Shown here in pieces: positions 1 to 8,357 of a DNA stretch of 64,000 bases; positions within the stretch are counted from its first letter, which is position 1; each line of letters starts with the position of its first letter. Source of the stretch: JAEXOD01 sp964652025 (lineage in GTDB: Bacteria; Bacteroidota; Ignavibacteria; Ignavibacteriales; Melioribacteraceae); NCBI GenBank assembly GCA_964652025.1, contig CAZYZX010000001.1, forward strand, positions 496,001 to 560,000, given 5' to 3'. The notes under the pieces were generated by a model. The model did no database searches, was not told the origin of the DNA, and saw only the letters and a program-made list of their open reading frames with translations. The position numbers were made by a program, and so were the translations under genes.

Positions 1-742
1 TAGTTTCTTTAGATAAGCTTTTTCTTTTGTGGGTAATGCTTAAAATATTATTTCCATTGCCATTAGCTTTTTCCCAAATATCTATTCCTATTTTACCAAA
101 TGTAGTAAAAAAATAATCTTGTGGTATATTAGTTATTTCTTTTATTTTATAAAATCCTTTTTCATTTAGTAATTTTAACGTAGCTTTCCCAACACCTGGT
201 ATTACTTCTATAGGCATATTAGCCAAAAACTCTTTTTCAAATCCCGGCACAACATATGTAATTCCTTTTGGTTTATAGCAATCTGAAGCGATTTTAGCAA
301 TTGTTTTATTTGTACCTATACCAATTGAACAAGGTAATTGTAAAAGTTGCCAAATCTCGTTTTGTAATTTTTCTGCAAAAACAAGCATATTTCCATATAT
401 TTTATTTGTACCTGTAAAATCCATGTAAAATTCATCAATAGATGCCTGTTCAACTATAGGGGCATATTTATTTAATATTTTGGCTACTGCATCAGAATAT
501 TTTTCATACTCTGAATAATGCCCGTGTAAATAAGTACCATGTGGGCAAAGTTTGTAAGCTTGCCCAATAGGCATAGCAGAGTGTACCCCAAATTTTCTAG
601 CCTCATACGAGCATGCGGCAACCACTCCCCTTCCGTTTGGATCTGCACCTACTATTACAGGTTTATTTTCCAAATCTGGATTAATAATTCGCTCTACAGA
701 TACGAAGAAAGCATCTAAATCTAAGTGAAATATCGTTCGCAT
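1..742 (-). CDS. dinB: DNA polymerase IV (Y-family), C-terminus cut by window edge
   Basis: Error-prone translesion DNA polymerase of the DinB/Pol IV family. The reading frame opens at the ATG at 742 and runs off the left edge, so about 247 of the roughly 350 residues usual for the family are visible. The palm residues are intact: Asp8 in LDLDAFF, and Asp103-Glu104 in SIDEFYMDF, at the same numbers as in E. coli Pol IV. SIGIGTNKTIAKIASD is the conserved palm segment, and a thumb helix-hairpin-helix follows (VIPGVGKATL). The little-finger domain is cut off. It starts 9 bases after the DUF72 gene and is the last visible gene of the lexA-led operon, so SOS control is expected. The family call is very secure; only the C-terminus cannot be judged. 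Confidence 0.96.
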   Translation of the reverse strand, partial: MRTIFHLDLDAFFVSVERIINPDLENKPVIVGADPNGRGVVAACSYEARKFGVHSAMPIGQAYKLCPHGTYLHGHYSEYEKYSDAVAKILNKYAPIVEQASIDEFYMDFTGTNKIYGNMLVFAEKLQNEIWQLLQLPCSIGIGTNKTIAKIASDCYKPKGITYVVPGFEKEFLANMPIEVIPGVGKATLKLLNEKGFYKIKEITNIPQDYFFTTFGKIGIDIWEKANGNGNNILSITHKRKSLSKET

Positions 743-751
743 TTTTGGCTA

Positions 752-1630
752 TTATGCTTTTAATTTACTTAAACTTGGAAAGGATTGTAAAATGGTTTCT
801 GGAATATTAATTTTTGTACGATTGTTTAATAAATACATAAATTCTAAAGCATTTGCAACTGCATTGCCAGAAGGATGATTGTTTAATATAACAAAAACCT
901 TTTTTACCTTATCATAAACTTCTCTAATGTTGTTCTCTATTTCTGTAATTTCTCCAGGTAAGTATAAGTAATTATATCTTTCATTTTGTTCTTCGTAGCT
1001 TTTTGTTTTATTGTATGTTACTATAGAGTTTTTCCACTCTTTAATGTTTCTTCCATGTAATCTTAAATACAAAATGTTGCTTGTTACAAATGGAACTAAT
1101 GGAAGTGCATTACCAAGCTTGGGTTGGTCTATAATACAAAAACTAACTTTTGCATCAGTTAAAAAAGCTATTGCATCTTTATTGTTCCAAGAGTTATGCC
1201 TCACTTCTAAAACTTTATCAAAAGTGGAAAATATTTGAAATAAATTGTTTAAGTAAGCAACATTTGCACTATTAAATTCAAAAGAGTAAGGAAATTGCAT
1301 TAATAGTGCACCTAATTTTTCTGATTTATTAAGTAATTCTAAATTATATTCAAAATATTTTATTTGTGTTATACCAAAATTTCGTTTGTGAGTAAAATCT
1401 TGGTTTAATTTAACTGAAAATAAAAAATCTGGGTTGTTACTTACTTTTTCAATCCATTTTTTTACTATTTCTGCTTTAATATAAGAATAAAAAGTTACAT
1501 TTACTTCTACAGTGTTAAAGTATTCCGAATAAAATTTAAGACGGTTATCTTCTGTAACAGTACCATAAAAGCAATTCTGCCAATCTTTATAATACCAACC
1601 TGCAGTGCCTACGTAAAAATTTTTTTTCAT
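752..1630 (-). CDS. DUF72 (YecE-like) TIM-barrel protein
   Basis: A 292-residue member of the DUF72/YecE family, recognised by the opening FYVGTAGWYYKDW, the LEVRHNSW segment, YLRLHGRN, and the late segment VFVILNNHPSGNAVANALE. The family adopts a TIM-barrel fold and its biochemical role is not established. No signal peptide or membrane segment is visible, so it is cytoplasmic. It sits between yjbQ (6-base gap) and dinB (9-base gap) in the lexA operon. Family membership is clear. A role in the damage response is inferred from operon position only. Confidence 0.9.
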   Translation of the reverse strand: MKKNFYVGTAGWYYKDWQNCFYGTVTEDNRLKFYSEYFNTVEVNVTFYSYIKAEIVKKWIEKVSNNPDFLFSVKLNQDFTHKRNFGITQIKYFEYNLELLNKSEKLGALLMQFPYSFEFNSANVAYLNNLFQIFSTFDKVLEVRHNSWNNKDAIAFLTDAKVSFCIIDQPKLGNALPLVPFVTSNILYLRLHGRNIKEWKNSIVTYNKTKSYEEQNERYNYLYLPGEITEIENNIREVYDKVKKVFVILNNHPSGNAVANALEFMYLLNNRTKINIPETILQSFPSLSKLKA

Positions 1631-1636
1631 TGTTAT

Positions 1637-2053
1637 TTAGTAAAAAATTGTTGCAATAATTTTTCTACTTCCGCCATAGTTCCTATGCTCGCCTAAATAA
1701 ATACCTTGCCATGTACCTAAATTTAATTGCCCATTTGTTATAGGAATAGTAAGTGAAGCACCTAATAATGTTGATTTTACATGTGCAGGCATATCGTCAT
1801 CTCCTTCGCATGTATGGATAAAATAACTCGAGCCATCGGGAACAATTCTATTATAAAATTTTTCCATATCGGTTCTAACGTCAGGATCTGCATTTTCATT
1901 TAATGTTAATGAAGCAGAAGTATGTTTTATAAATAAATTTAACAATCCTGCGCTAATCCCTTTTAATTCTGGCAAATTACTTAAAACTTCATCTGTTATT
2001 AGTGTAAATCCGCGCTTCTTGGGCTTTAATACTATTTCTTTTTGAATAACCAT
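1637..2053 (-). CDS. yjbQ: YjbQ / UPF0047 family protein
   Basis: A 138-residue YjbQ (UPF0047) protein, full length for the family. Signature stretches are His44-Thr-Ser, then ENADPDVRTDMEKF, His80 followed by TCEGDDDMPAH, and the C-terminal GTWQGIYLGEHR. Histidines 44, 80 and 91 and the GEHR segment form the conserved pocket of the family. Members are annotated as secondary thiamine-phosphate synthase enzymes because some complement thiamine auxotrophs; the physiological role is uncertain. It begins 3 bases after ogt ends and is translated as part of the lexA-ogt-yjbQ-DUF72-dinB unit. The family call is secure and the function is not. Confidence 0.92.
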   Translation of the reverse strand: MVIQKEIVLKPKKRGFTLITDEVLSNLPELKGISAGLLNLFIKHTSASLTLNENADPDVRTDMEKFYNRIVPDGSSYFIHTCEGDDDMPAHVKSTLLGASLTIPITNGQLNLGTWQGIYLGEHRNYGGSRKIIATIFY

Positions 2054-2056
2054 AAC

Positions 2057-2527
2057 TTAATTACTAATTTTATTTTTATATTTTTCAATTTCTAAAAGTT
2101 TTTCTTTTCTCCAAACTCCTCCTGCATAACCAGATAATTTACCGTTATTACCAATTACTCTGTGGCAAGGGATTATAATGGGAATTTTATTTTTACTGTT
2201 TGCAGTGCCAACCGCTCTTACTGCTTTTGGATTATTTATATTTTGCGCAATTTGTTTATATGATGCAGTTTTACCATAAGGAATTTTTTGTAGTTCTGCC
2301 CAAACTAACTTTTGAAAATCTGTACCAACAATATTTAAAGGAATTGTAAAAGCTTCTCTTTTCCCTTCAAAATACTCAGTTAATTGCTCTTTTGTTTGCT
2401 TTACTATATTATTTGGGTTTTCGTCTTTCTCAATATCTACAAAGTTAATTGCCACTAAAGCAATATCATTACAAATTATTTCCAAAACGCCAATAACACT
2501 TTTAAGGTATCCTTTATACGTTGTCAT
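2057..2527 (-). CDS. ogt: Methylated-DNA-[protein]-cysteine S-methyltransferase
   Basis: Suicide repair protein that moves the alkyl group from O6-alkylguanine (or O4-alkylthymine) in DNA onto its own cysteine. It has 156 residues, the usual length of Ogt/MGMT single-domain enzymes, with the acceptor Cys121 in IPCHRVIG. The DNA-binding helix carries the arginine finger Arg104 in KAVRAVGTAN. GKLSGYAGG after the active site is also canonical. No Ada-type regulatory domain is attached. It lies 17 bases downstream of lexA and 3 bases upstream of yjbQ. In E. coli ogt is not an SOS gene, so its place in a LexA-headed operon is notable. Confidence 0.96.
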   Translation of the reverse strand: MTTYKGYLKSVIGVLEIICNDIALVAINFVDIEKDENPNNIVKQTKEQLTEYFEGKREAFTIPLNIVGTDFQKLVWAELQKIPYGKTASYKQIAQNINNPKAVRAVGTANSKNKIPIIIPCHRVIGNNGKLSGYAGGVWRKEKLLEIEKYKNKISN

Positions 2528-2544
2528 TTAAATTACCTTTATAT

Positions 2545-3168
2545 TTAAATTGCTTTTTTGTCCATGCTTCTATAAATTCCTATAACTACGCCTATTATCT
2601 TAAAGCTAATTTTATACTTTTCTATTATAATAGGCGCATATTCTATATTTTCGGAATGAAGTTCAATTTTATCATCAAATTTGAAATATCGTTTTACTAC
2701 TGCAGCATCTTCTAAAATGGCAACAACTATTTGACCATTTGATGGAATAATATTAGGATTTACTATAACAATATCATTATCAAAGATAAAAGCATCTTTT
2801 AAACTATCCCCTTTTACTTTTAATAAAAAAGATTCATTAGGTAAATTAATAATGGTTGGAAGTTCTACAGTGTCAATCGCATCTGGATATATTGTAAGTG
2901 GATTTCCTGCAGCAACTTCTCCTAATACAGGTCTTGTTATAAAAAATCTATCCTCTAAAGTAAGTTCTATCCCTCTGGATAAGTTTTTGCTTCGTTTTAT
3001 GTAACCTTTAGCTGCTAAAGCATCTAAGTGCTGTTTAACTGTAGAACGATTTTTAAACCCAAATTCTAATGCAATTTCCGCTAAAGTGGGCATATTGCCA
3101 GTATTAGATTTTTTATTAATTATAAAATCTAATATTGCTTTTTGCTTTTGTGTAATTTCTTTTGACAT
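2545..3168 (-). CDS. lexA: LexA repressor
   Basis: SOS transcriptional repressor and self-cleaving S24 peptidase. I start it at MSKEITQKQK (207 residues) rather than at an ATG 14 codons upstream, because the upstream codons run through the operator palindrome. The N-terminal winged helix-turn-helix spans about residues 28-60 (TLAEIALEFGF, STVKQHLDAL). The cleavage bond is Ala87-Gly88 in EVAAGNP, the nucleophile is Ser122 in KGDSLKDA, and the general base is Lys159 in AAVVKRYF. All three are offset by 3 from E. coli LexA. It is the first gene of a five-gene operon with repair genes, and a 20-base palindrome at its promoter indicates autoregulation. Confidence 0.96.
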   Translation of the reverse strand: MSKEITQKQKAILDFIINKKSNTGNMPTLAEIALEFGFKNRSTVKQHLDALAAKGYIKRSKNLSRGIELTLEDRFFITRPVLGEVAAGNPLTIYPDAIDTVELPTIINLPNESFLLKVKGDSLKDAFIFDNDIVIVNPNIIPSNGQIVVAILEDAAVVKRYFKFDDKIELHSENIEYAPIIIEKYKISFKIIGVVIGIYRSMDKKAI

Positions 3169-3174
3169 ATAAAA

Positions 3175-3194
3175 TACCATACATTTGTATGGTA
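3175..3194 (-). promoter_or_regulatory. Candidate LexA operator (SOS box) of the lexA operon
   Basis: Perfect inverted repeat with 9-base arms, TACCATACA and TGTATGGTA, separated by TT. It ends 6 bases upstream of the lexA ATG and lies immediately downstream of a promoter-like -10 element, where bound repressor would block transcription. Neither the E. coli (CTGT-N8-ACAG) nor the Bacillus (GAAC-N4-GTTC) consensus matches. Symmetry and position are seen directly. That LexA binds it is inferred from LexA autoregulation in other bacteria. Confidence 0.75.
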
Positions 3195-3223
3195 AAAATA
3201 CAAAATTCAAAGCAATAAGTCAA
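3195..3223 (-). promoter_or_regulatory. Candidate sigma-70-type promoter of the lexA operon
   Basis: Read on the minus strand, TTGACT (3218-3223) is followed by a 17-base spacer and TATTTT (3195-3200). This fits a -35/-10 pair with 5/6 and 4/6 matches to the general consensus. The palindrome follows directly at the expected start site. Individual elements are weak evidence in A+T-rich DNA; the combination with the operator raises confidence. Confidence 0.5.
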
Positions 3224-3270
3224 CAATTAAAATTAATAATATTTTTTTAGGTAAGGCTAAAAGTAGTATA

Positions 3271-3304
3271 AAAAGAAAAAGCCTTGTAAGTTTACAAGGC
3301 TTTT
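3271..3304 (-). terminator. Intrinsic terminator after the hybrid histidine kinase gene
   Basis: A 9-base-pair perfect stem (GCCTTGTAA with TTACAAGGC, 2-base loop) flanked on the minus-strand 3' side by TTTTTCTTTT. It begins 5 bases past the kinase stop codon and would end the polysaccharide operon before the lexA promoter. Confidence 0.85.
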
Positions 3305-3308
3305 GATG

Positions 3309-6300
3309 TTAAGTAAAAATTCTTTTTAGAACGTCAATTAGCTTATCTCGCATAATTGGTTTAGAAATGAAATCACTAAAACCTGCTTTAATAAATTTTT
3401 CTCTATCACCGGGTAAAACATAAGCAGTTACTGCAATAACAGGAACATTTTTATAACCAACCATACGTTGAATAGCACGCAAAGCATCCAATCCGTTATA
3501 ATCACCTTGCAAATTCATATCCATAACTATAAAATCAAATTTATTCTTTTCTAAAAGTGGTATAGCATTTTCAAATGATTCTGCAAAACTAATTGATTTT
3601 AAATCTTTCATTTGAGATTTAAATAAAATTTGAGAGTCTATTTGATCTTCTAAATATAAGCAACTATAATTATTTAAATTAAATATTTCCTCTTTTGGTT
3701 TTTCAAAATCTTCTATACTTAAAGGTTGCTCAAAACTTTTTATCTCTTCATGGGGTTCATTTATAATATATGGTGCTTTTGAAGGTTGTGAAATTGCAGT
3801 AAAATCAATTGTTTCAGAAACCGAACTTTGTTGCTTATTTATATTTTCATATTCAAGATAATCTTGGTTAATTACAGGCTGTATTTCAGGCTCTGGTATT
3901 TCTGTTTTAGGAGTTTCGAATGCCGAATTTACACTTTTTAATACGCTAAAATTATATCTTAAAGGAAATTTTATACCAAGTTCACTAATTTTACCCGCTT
4001 TAGTTATTTCTTCCACTTTTCCACTTAAAATATATAGTAACTTTTGTAGCAATCTTACAGTAAATCTAGAAATACCATAATTTTTTCTAATAGTGCTTTC
4101 ATCTAGTGTTAAAATATCTTTTAATTTCTTTAATAATTCTGGGGTAATTCCAATGTTATTATCTTTTACCGTTATAATACCTTCATCTGGATTTAAAGAA
4201 TAAGCAGAAATATAAATTTTATTTTCTTTACTTTGGTTGAGCGCAAATGTAAAAAATAGATTTAGTAAAGTAATTAATTTATATTTATCTGTTTGTATAG
4301 CTAACGAGGATGATATTTTTCCGTAAGCAAAAGATTTATTTTGAGATAATAAAAGTTCTTTTAACTTATTTTGAATATCATCAATAATTTCTATAAAAAC
4401 TACTTGCTCTGGAAAAACTTCTATTTGCCTTGTTTCTAAAGCTACATATTCAGAAGCATTATCTAAAATACGCATTAATAATTTTTGGTTTTCATTTATA
4501 ATGTTTATTGCTTCTTCTTGTTCTTCTGTAGGATTAATAATACTTTCCGAAAGTTCTTGTGCAAAACCTTTAATAACATTTATTGGTGTTAAAATTTCAT
4601 GGAATAAATGTGATAGAAAATCTATATCAAGCGACCCGGTTGAAGCAACAGGTTTTTCTATAATTTCTTTTTCTATTTTTATTATTGGTTCTGGAATTAT
4701 ATTTATTATTAAAGTATAAGTTTCTACTTGATTATTTTTAATTTCTTTAAAAATCTTAGCTATTGAATTTATCCGTTTTCCACTTTTAGACTTTAAATCT
4801 ATTTCTAAATCATATAACTCGTTTTTAGTGCTATTAAGTATCAATGAATTAAATTTAGAACGGTTATCATCGGATATTAAACTTATCATTGGACGAGTTT
4901 CTAAATCTAATTTGTTATATTCTAATATATCTGAAGCAGTTTTATTTGCAAATTTAATAAAACCTGCATTATCAATAATAAAAACTAAAGAACTTGTGTT
5001 ATCCAATAATAATTTATAAGTATTTTCAAATTCGTTTTTAGTTTTTTCTTCGAACTTTCTTATAAATGTTATATGTGCGTTTTTACCATTATAAACAATA
5101 TCTTTTTTATAAATTTCTACTAAAATTGTTTCTCCACTGCTACGTTTTTGTCTAATTGGCCCTGTATAAATATCACTTCTATTTATACTTTCATTTGTTT
5201 CAAGCAAGGTTTGAATGTCTTCTGGCGTATAAAGGTCTGTTAAATCAAGTTTTAAAAATTCATTTCTTTTATAACCATATAAATTTAATGCAGAATCGTT
5301 TACGTCCAGAAATCTTAAATTATCGATTTCGTAAATAAAAACAGGTTGAGGAATGATATTAATTTGTATTTCGTTCATATTAACCTTGTTGTTTTTAGTA
5401 TTTGTATTAATGTTATTTATTTTTATGCTTATATTACCTGTAAACATATTACCAGTAATAATTTTAGATAATATTACTTTAAACTCTTTTAATACTTCTC
5501 CATTTTTTCGATATAAATGAATAAATTCGTGGCTTCTTTTTTCTCTAAAATTATTCCTATACCGTTCAATTTCTGAAACGAATTCATCATCAAATAATTC
5601 ACCAATAAATTTTTTATGAATATTGCTTCCTTCGAATAATTCATTTATCAAACTTAAATCTGGATTATATGAAATAACTTTGTTATTTTCATCAATAATA
5701 CACAAATCTACAAACTCATCTAAACCACTATTAGTATTTAAATTATTTGTTTCTAAAATTAGATCTTCTGCAAAATTAATTATAGCAGCAACTTTATTAT
5801 TAATAATAATGGGTATTTTATATAGTTTAATAGGTTTATTATCTAAATTTCTTACTTCGCTTATCAATTTAATGTTTATATTATATTTGAATAAATAATA
5901 ATCAACATCTTTTGCAAATTCTATTCCAGTAGTTTTTGTTATAGCATTAGTTTCATTTCCCTCTAATAAATCTTTAGAAATACCTAACTTTGTGGAAAAT
6001 GATTTATTAACTAATACATATCTATTACTATCATTTTTAATCCAAATCTTTTCAGAAAGACCGTCAATTTCATTAGAAAGCTTAGTTTTATTAATTAAAG
6101 AATATGGATAGAATTTGATTAGATTATTAATAACTTGAATAATATTATTATTTATTGGTAAATTTTCTAATTTTGTATCTGTTGGAACAAAACGAGTAAG
6201 AGATTTGCCATAGAAATTAAATGATAAATAATAATATTGATTTTGTTGATAATAAAACTTAGAAAGTAGTAATTCGCAATTTTCTGACCCAGCCAACGAT

Positions 6301-6536
6301 AATACAACTTTTTTAAATATTATCATTTCGTATTTAATGGTTTCAGAAATTGTTTGATAAATAATTTCAGTATCATTGTTATTTAATAAAGAAGAAATCT
6401 TTACATTAATATCTAAATCCTTAATAAAAGTTTTAGTAATTTGATTAAAGCAAATAACTTTAGTATTCTCATCCAATAAAATGGTAGGATTGTTATTTCG
6501 GCTTAAAATATAATCAAAAAAACTATCGTTTTGCAT
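3309..6536 (-). CDS. Multi-PAS hybrid histidine kinase with degenerate ATP site
   Basis: Signal-transduction protein of 1075 residues when started at MQNDSFFDYIL, one base after the preceding stop; a longer frame would overlap the upstream gene by 65 bases. No membrane segment is visible. Several PAS-like modules fill about residues 10-615; the clearest are near 395-490 (VFIYEIDNLRFLDVNDSAL) and 515-610 (LVFIIDNAGFIKFANKTA). A HisKA domain follows with His646 in HLFHEILTPIN. A C-terminal receiver has phospho-acceptor Asp1006 (FIVMDMNL) and Lys1059 (ISKP). The ATPase region is unusual: the N-box reads LLNLFFTFALN without the usual second Asn, the G1 box is DNNIGI, and no GLGL is visible. It may act mainly as a phosphotransfer or sensing scaffold. 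As the last gene of the polysaccharide operon, it probably senses or controls that process. Confidence 0.85.
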   Translation of the reverse strand: MQNDSFFDYILSRNNNPTILLDENTKVICFNQITKTFIKDLDINVKISSLLNNNDTEIIYQTISETIKYEMIIFKKVVLSLAGSENCELLLSKFYYQQNQYYYLSFNFYGKSLTRFVPTDTKLENLPINNNIIQVINNLIKFYPYSLINKTKLSNEIDGLSEKIWIKNDSNRYVLVNKSFSTKLGISKDLLEGNETNAITKTTGIEFAKDVDYYLFKYNINIKLISEVRNLDNKPIKLYKIPIIINNKVAAIINFAEDLILETNNLNTNSGLDEFVDLCIIDENNKVISYNPDLSLINELFEGSNIHKKFIGELFDDEFVSEIERYRNNFREKRSHEFIHLYRKNGEVLKEFKVILSKIITGNMFTGNISIKINNINTNTKNNKVNMNEIQINIIPQPVFIYEIDNLRFLDVNDSALNLYGYKRNEFLKLDLTDLYTPEDIQTLLETNESINRSDIYTGPIRQKRSSGETILVEIYKKDIVYNGKNAHITFIRKFEEKTKNEFENTYKLLLDNTSSLVFIIDNAGFIKFANKTASDILEYNKLDLETRPMISLISDDNRSKFNSLILNSTKNELYDLEIDLKSKSGKRINSIAKIFKEIKNNQVETYTLIINIIPEPIIKIEKEIIEKPVASTGSLDIDFLSHLFHEILTPINVIKGFAQELSESIINPTEEQEEAINIINENQKLLMRILDNASEYVALETRQIEVFPEQVVFIEIIDDIQNKLKELLLSQNKSFAYGKISSSLAIQTDKYKLITLLNLFFTFALNQSKENKIYISAYSLNPDEGIITVKDNNIGITPELLKKLKDILTLDESTIRKNYGISRFTVRLLQKLLYILSGKVEEITKAGKISELGIKFPLRYNFSVLKSVNSAFETPKTEIPEPEIQPVINQDYLEYENINKQQSSVSETIDFTAISQPSKAPYIINEPHEEIKSFEQPLSIEDFEKPKEEIFNLNNYSCLYLEDQIDSQILFKSQMKDLKSISFAESFENAIPLLEKNKFDFIVMDMNLQGDYNGLDALRAIQRMVGYKNVPVIAVTAYVLPGDREKFIKAGFSDFISKPIMRDKLIDVLKRIFT

Positions 6537-6537
6537 A

Positions 6538-8346
6538 TTAGTAAGGTATAGATATTTGAATAATATTGGAATACTCAGACGTCGTAATATCATTAGCAGC
6601 ACGTATTCTATACTCGTATGAATTTCCTCTATATAATCCAGGTCCAGTATCAGAATAAGAAGTTACATTATTTCCAACAATTCCTATTCTTTCAAAATTT
6701 ATTGAACCAGTCATTCTTCTTTCTATTTCAAATCTGGTTTCATTTTGAGAATTATCTGTCCAAGTTAAATCAACTCTTATCTGTCCCGCTGGTACGGTGC
6801 CTTGTAAATTAGTAGGCTTTTGCAATGGAGTAACTACTTCATTTGTAAAATCTGAATACAAATTACCTTTATAAGCTCTAACTTTAAAGAAATAAATAAT
6901 ACCCGGATTAAGGTCTGTTACTGTTAATGAATTTTTAGTTACTACTTGGTATAATTCATATAATCCATTAACTTGAGCCTTGCGCCAAATCTCAAAACCT
7001 GTTTCATCGTTACTGTTATCGTTCCAAGTTAAAAAGTATGAAACACCAGAAACTATTTCAGTTATCTTTAAATTTGTTGGAGATTTTGGTGGTAAAAGAG
7101 GAATATACGCAGTATCTTCGTTAGAATAAGGGGTATAAAAACCTTCAGTTGTTAAGTGTCTAGCACGATAAGTATAAGTTGTATTAGGTGTGTAAATAGA
7201 GTCATAAAAGATTTTAACATCTGCACCAACTTCACCAACCTCTATAAACGAACCATTAGTAGTTTTTCTTTCAATTTTAGTTCCTATTTCTTGCACAGTA
7301 TTATCATTCCATCTTACAAGTACTTTTCTTAAGGCATAATCAAAATTTGCGATTAAATTAGATGGAGCAGGTATATCAAAATTTGCAGTAGTAACGGTTA
7401 CTTCGTTAGAATAAGCTTTGTTGTTTGTTAATAAAGCTGCAATCCTATAAGTATAGGTATTTCTAGCACTTAATCCCATATCAGTAAATTCTGTACTATT
7501 AGGTGCAATTAAGCCTGCTGTTACCCAATTTGTGCTTTGGCTTACATTTTTTCTTTGAATTTCAAAACCATTTTCATTATTAGAGTTATCATTCCATCTT
7601 AAATAAACTTTTGTGGCACCTAAAGGTGTTGCAGATAAATTACTTGGTGAATCACCAGAAGTGCCACCTGTTGTGCTAACTACATTACTAAAAGCACTAT
7701 AACCATATTGATTTTTAGCACGAACTTTATAAAAATAAGTTACATATGTTAATAAACCAAAATCACTATAATTTGTACTATTTTTTGGTAAAACTACATA
7801 AGGTTGACTTCCAAATGCATTCTCAGTTCCTGCACTTCTCCAAATTTCGTAAATATCTTCATTATTTCCATTATCTTCCCAAAGCAAAACTATAGCTGTT
7901 TCACTTATTTTGCTAAGCGTTAAATTTGTAGGTTTATCTGGTGGATCAGTATTTTCTTTAACATATAAATTATTAACAACATCGCTTTGTTTATATACAT
8001 TATTTTTATTGTAAACAGTTACAGAAAGGGTTAATTTAGTATGCAATAATAAAGAATCTACAACAAAAAACAATTCTGGAATTTTACCATCATCACCTAT
8101 TAAAAATATACCATTAGAAGTTCCATTTACAAACACTTCAAATTTTTGTAATCCAGGACCCCCTGTAACATCAGATGCTGTAAATTTAATTATGTTTTTG
8201 CCAACTCTAATACTATCCCCACTTTTAGGAGAAAGAATAGTAATTTTAGGGGTTGCTCCGCTACCATTATTTACAACATTATCTACACAAGCATAAAAAA
8301 CAACAATTAATAAAGCTATTAGTATTATAATCTTTGTATTTTTCAT
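6538..8346 (-). CDS. Lipoprotein with five fibronectin type III repeats
   Basis: A 602-residue exported protein. The N-terminus (MKNTKIIILIALLIVVFYAC) is a lipoprotein-type signal with the lipid-anchored cysteine at residue 20. After an Ig-like segment (about 30-130) come five fibronectin type III repeats, beginning near residues 138, 233, 327, 420 and 512. Each has the pattern P-x-NL...W-x-DNS/N-x-x-E-x-x-x-x-I-x-R, and the repeats diverge only moderately. No catalytic domain is visible. It lies 11 bases downstream of the amidotransferase-like gene and 1 base upstream of the histidine kinase, so it is co-transcribed with the polysaccharide genes. It may bind polymer or partner proteins at the cell surface; this is inference. 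Confidence 0.85.
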   Translation of the reverse strand: MKNTKIIILIALLIVVFYACVDNVVNNGSGATPKITILSPKSGDSIRVGKNIIKFTASDVTGGPGLQKFEVFVNGTSNGIFLIGDDGKIPELFFVVDSLLLHTKLTLSVTVYNKNNVYKQSDVVNNLYVKENTDPPDKPTNLTLSKISETAIVLLWEDNGNNEDIYEIWRSAGTENAFGSQPYVVLPKNSTNYSDFGLLTYVTYFYKVRAKNQYGYSAFSNVVSTTGGTSGDSPSNLSATPLGATKVYLRWNDNSNNENGFEIQRKNVSQSTNWVTAGLIAPNSTEFTDMGLSARNTYTYRIAALLTNNKAYSNEVTVTTANFDIPAPSNLIANFDYALRKVLVRWNDNTVQEIGTKIERKTTNGSFIEVGEVGADVKIFYDSIYTPNTTYTYRARHLTTEGFYTPYSNEDTAYIPLLPPKSPTNLKITEIVSGVSYFLTWNDNSNDETGFEIWRKAQVNGLYELYQVVTKNSLTVTDLNPGIIYFFKVRAYKGNLYSDFTNEVVTPLQKPTNLQGTVPAGQIRVDLTWTDNSQNETRFEIERRMTGSINFERIGIVGNNVTSYSDTGPGLYRGNSYEYRIRAANDITTSEYSNIIQISIPY

Positions 8347-8357
8347 ATTAAATTTTA

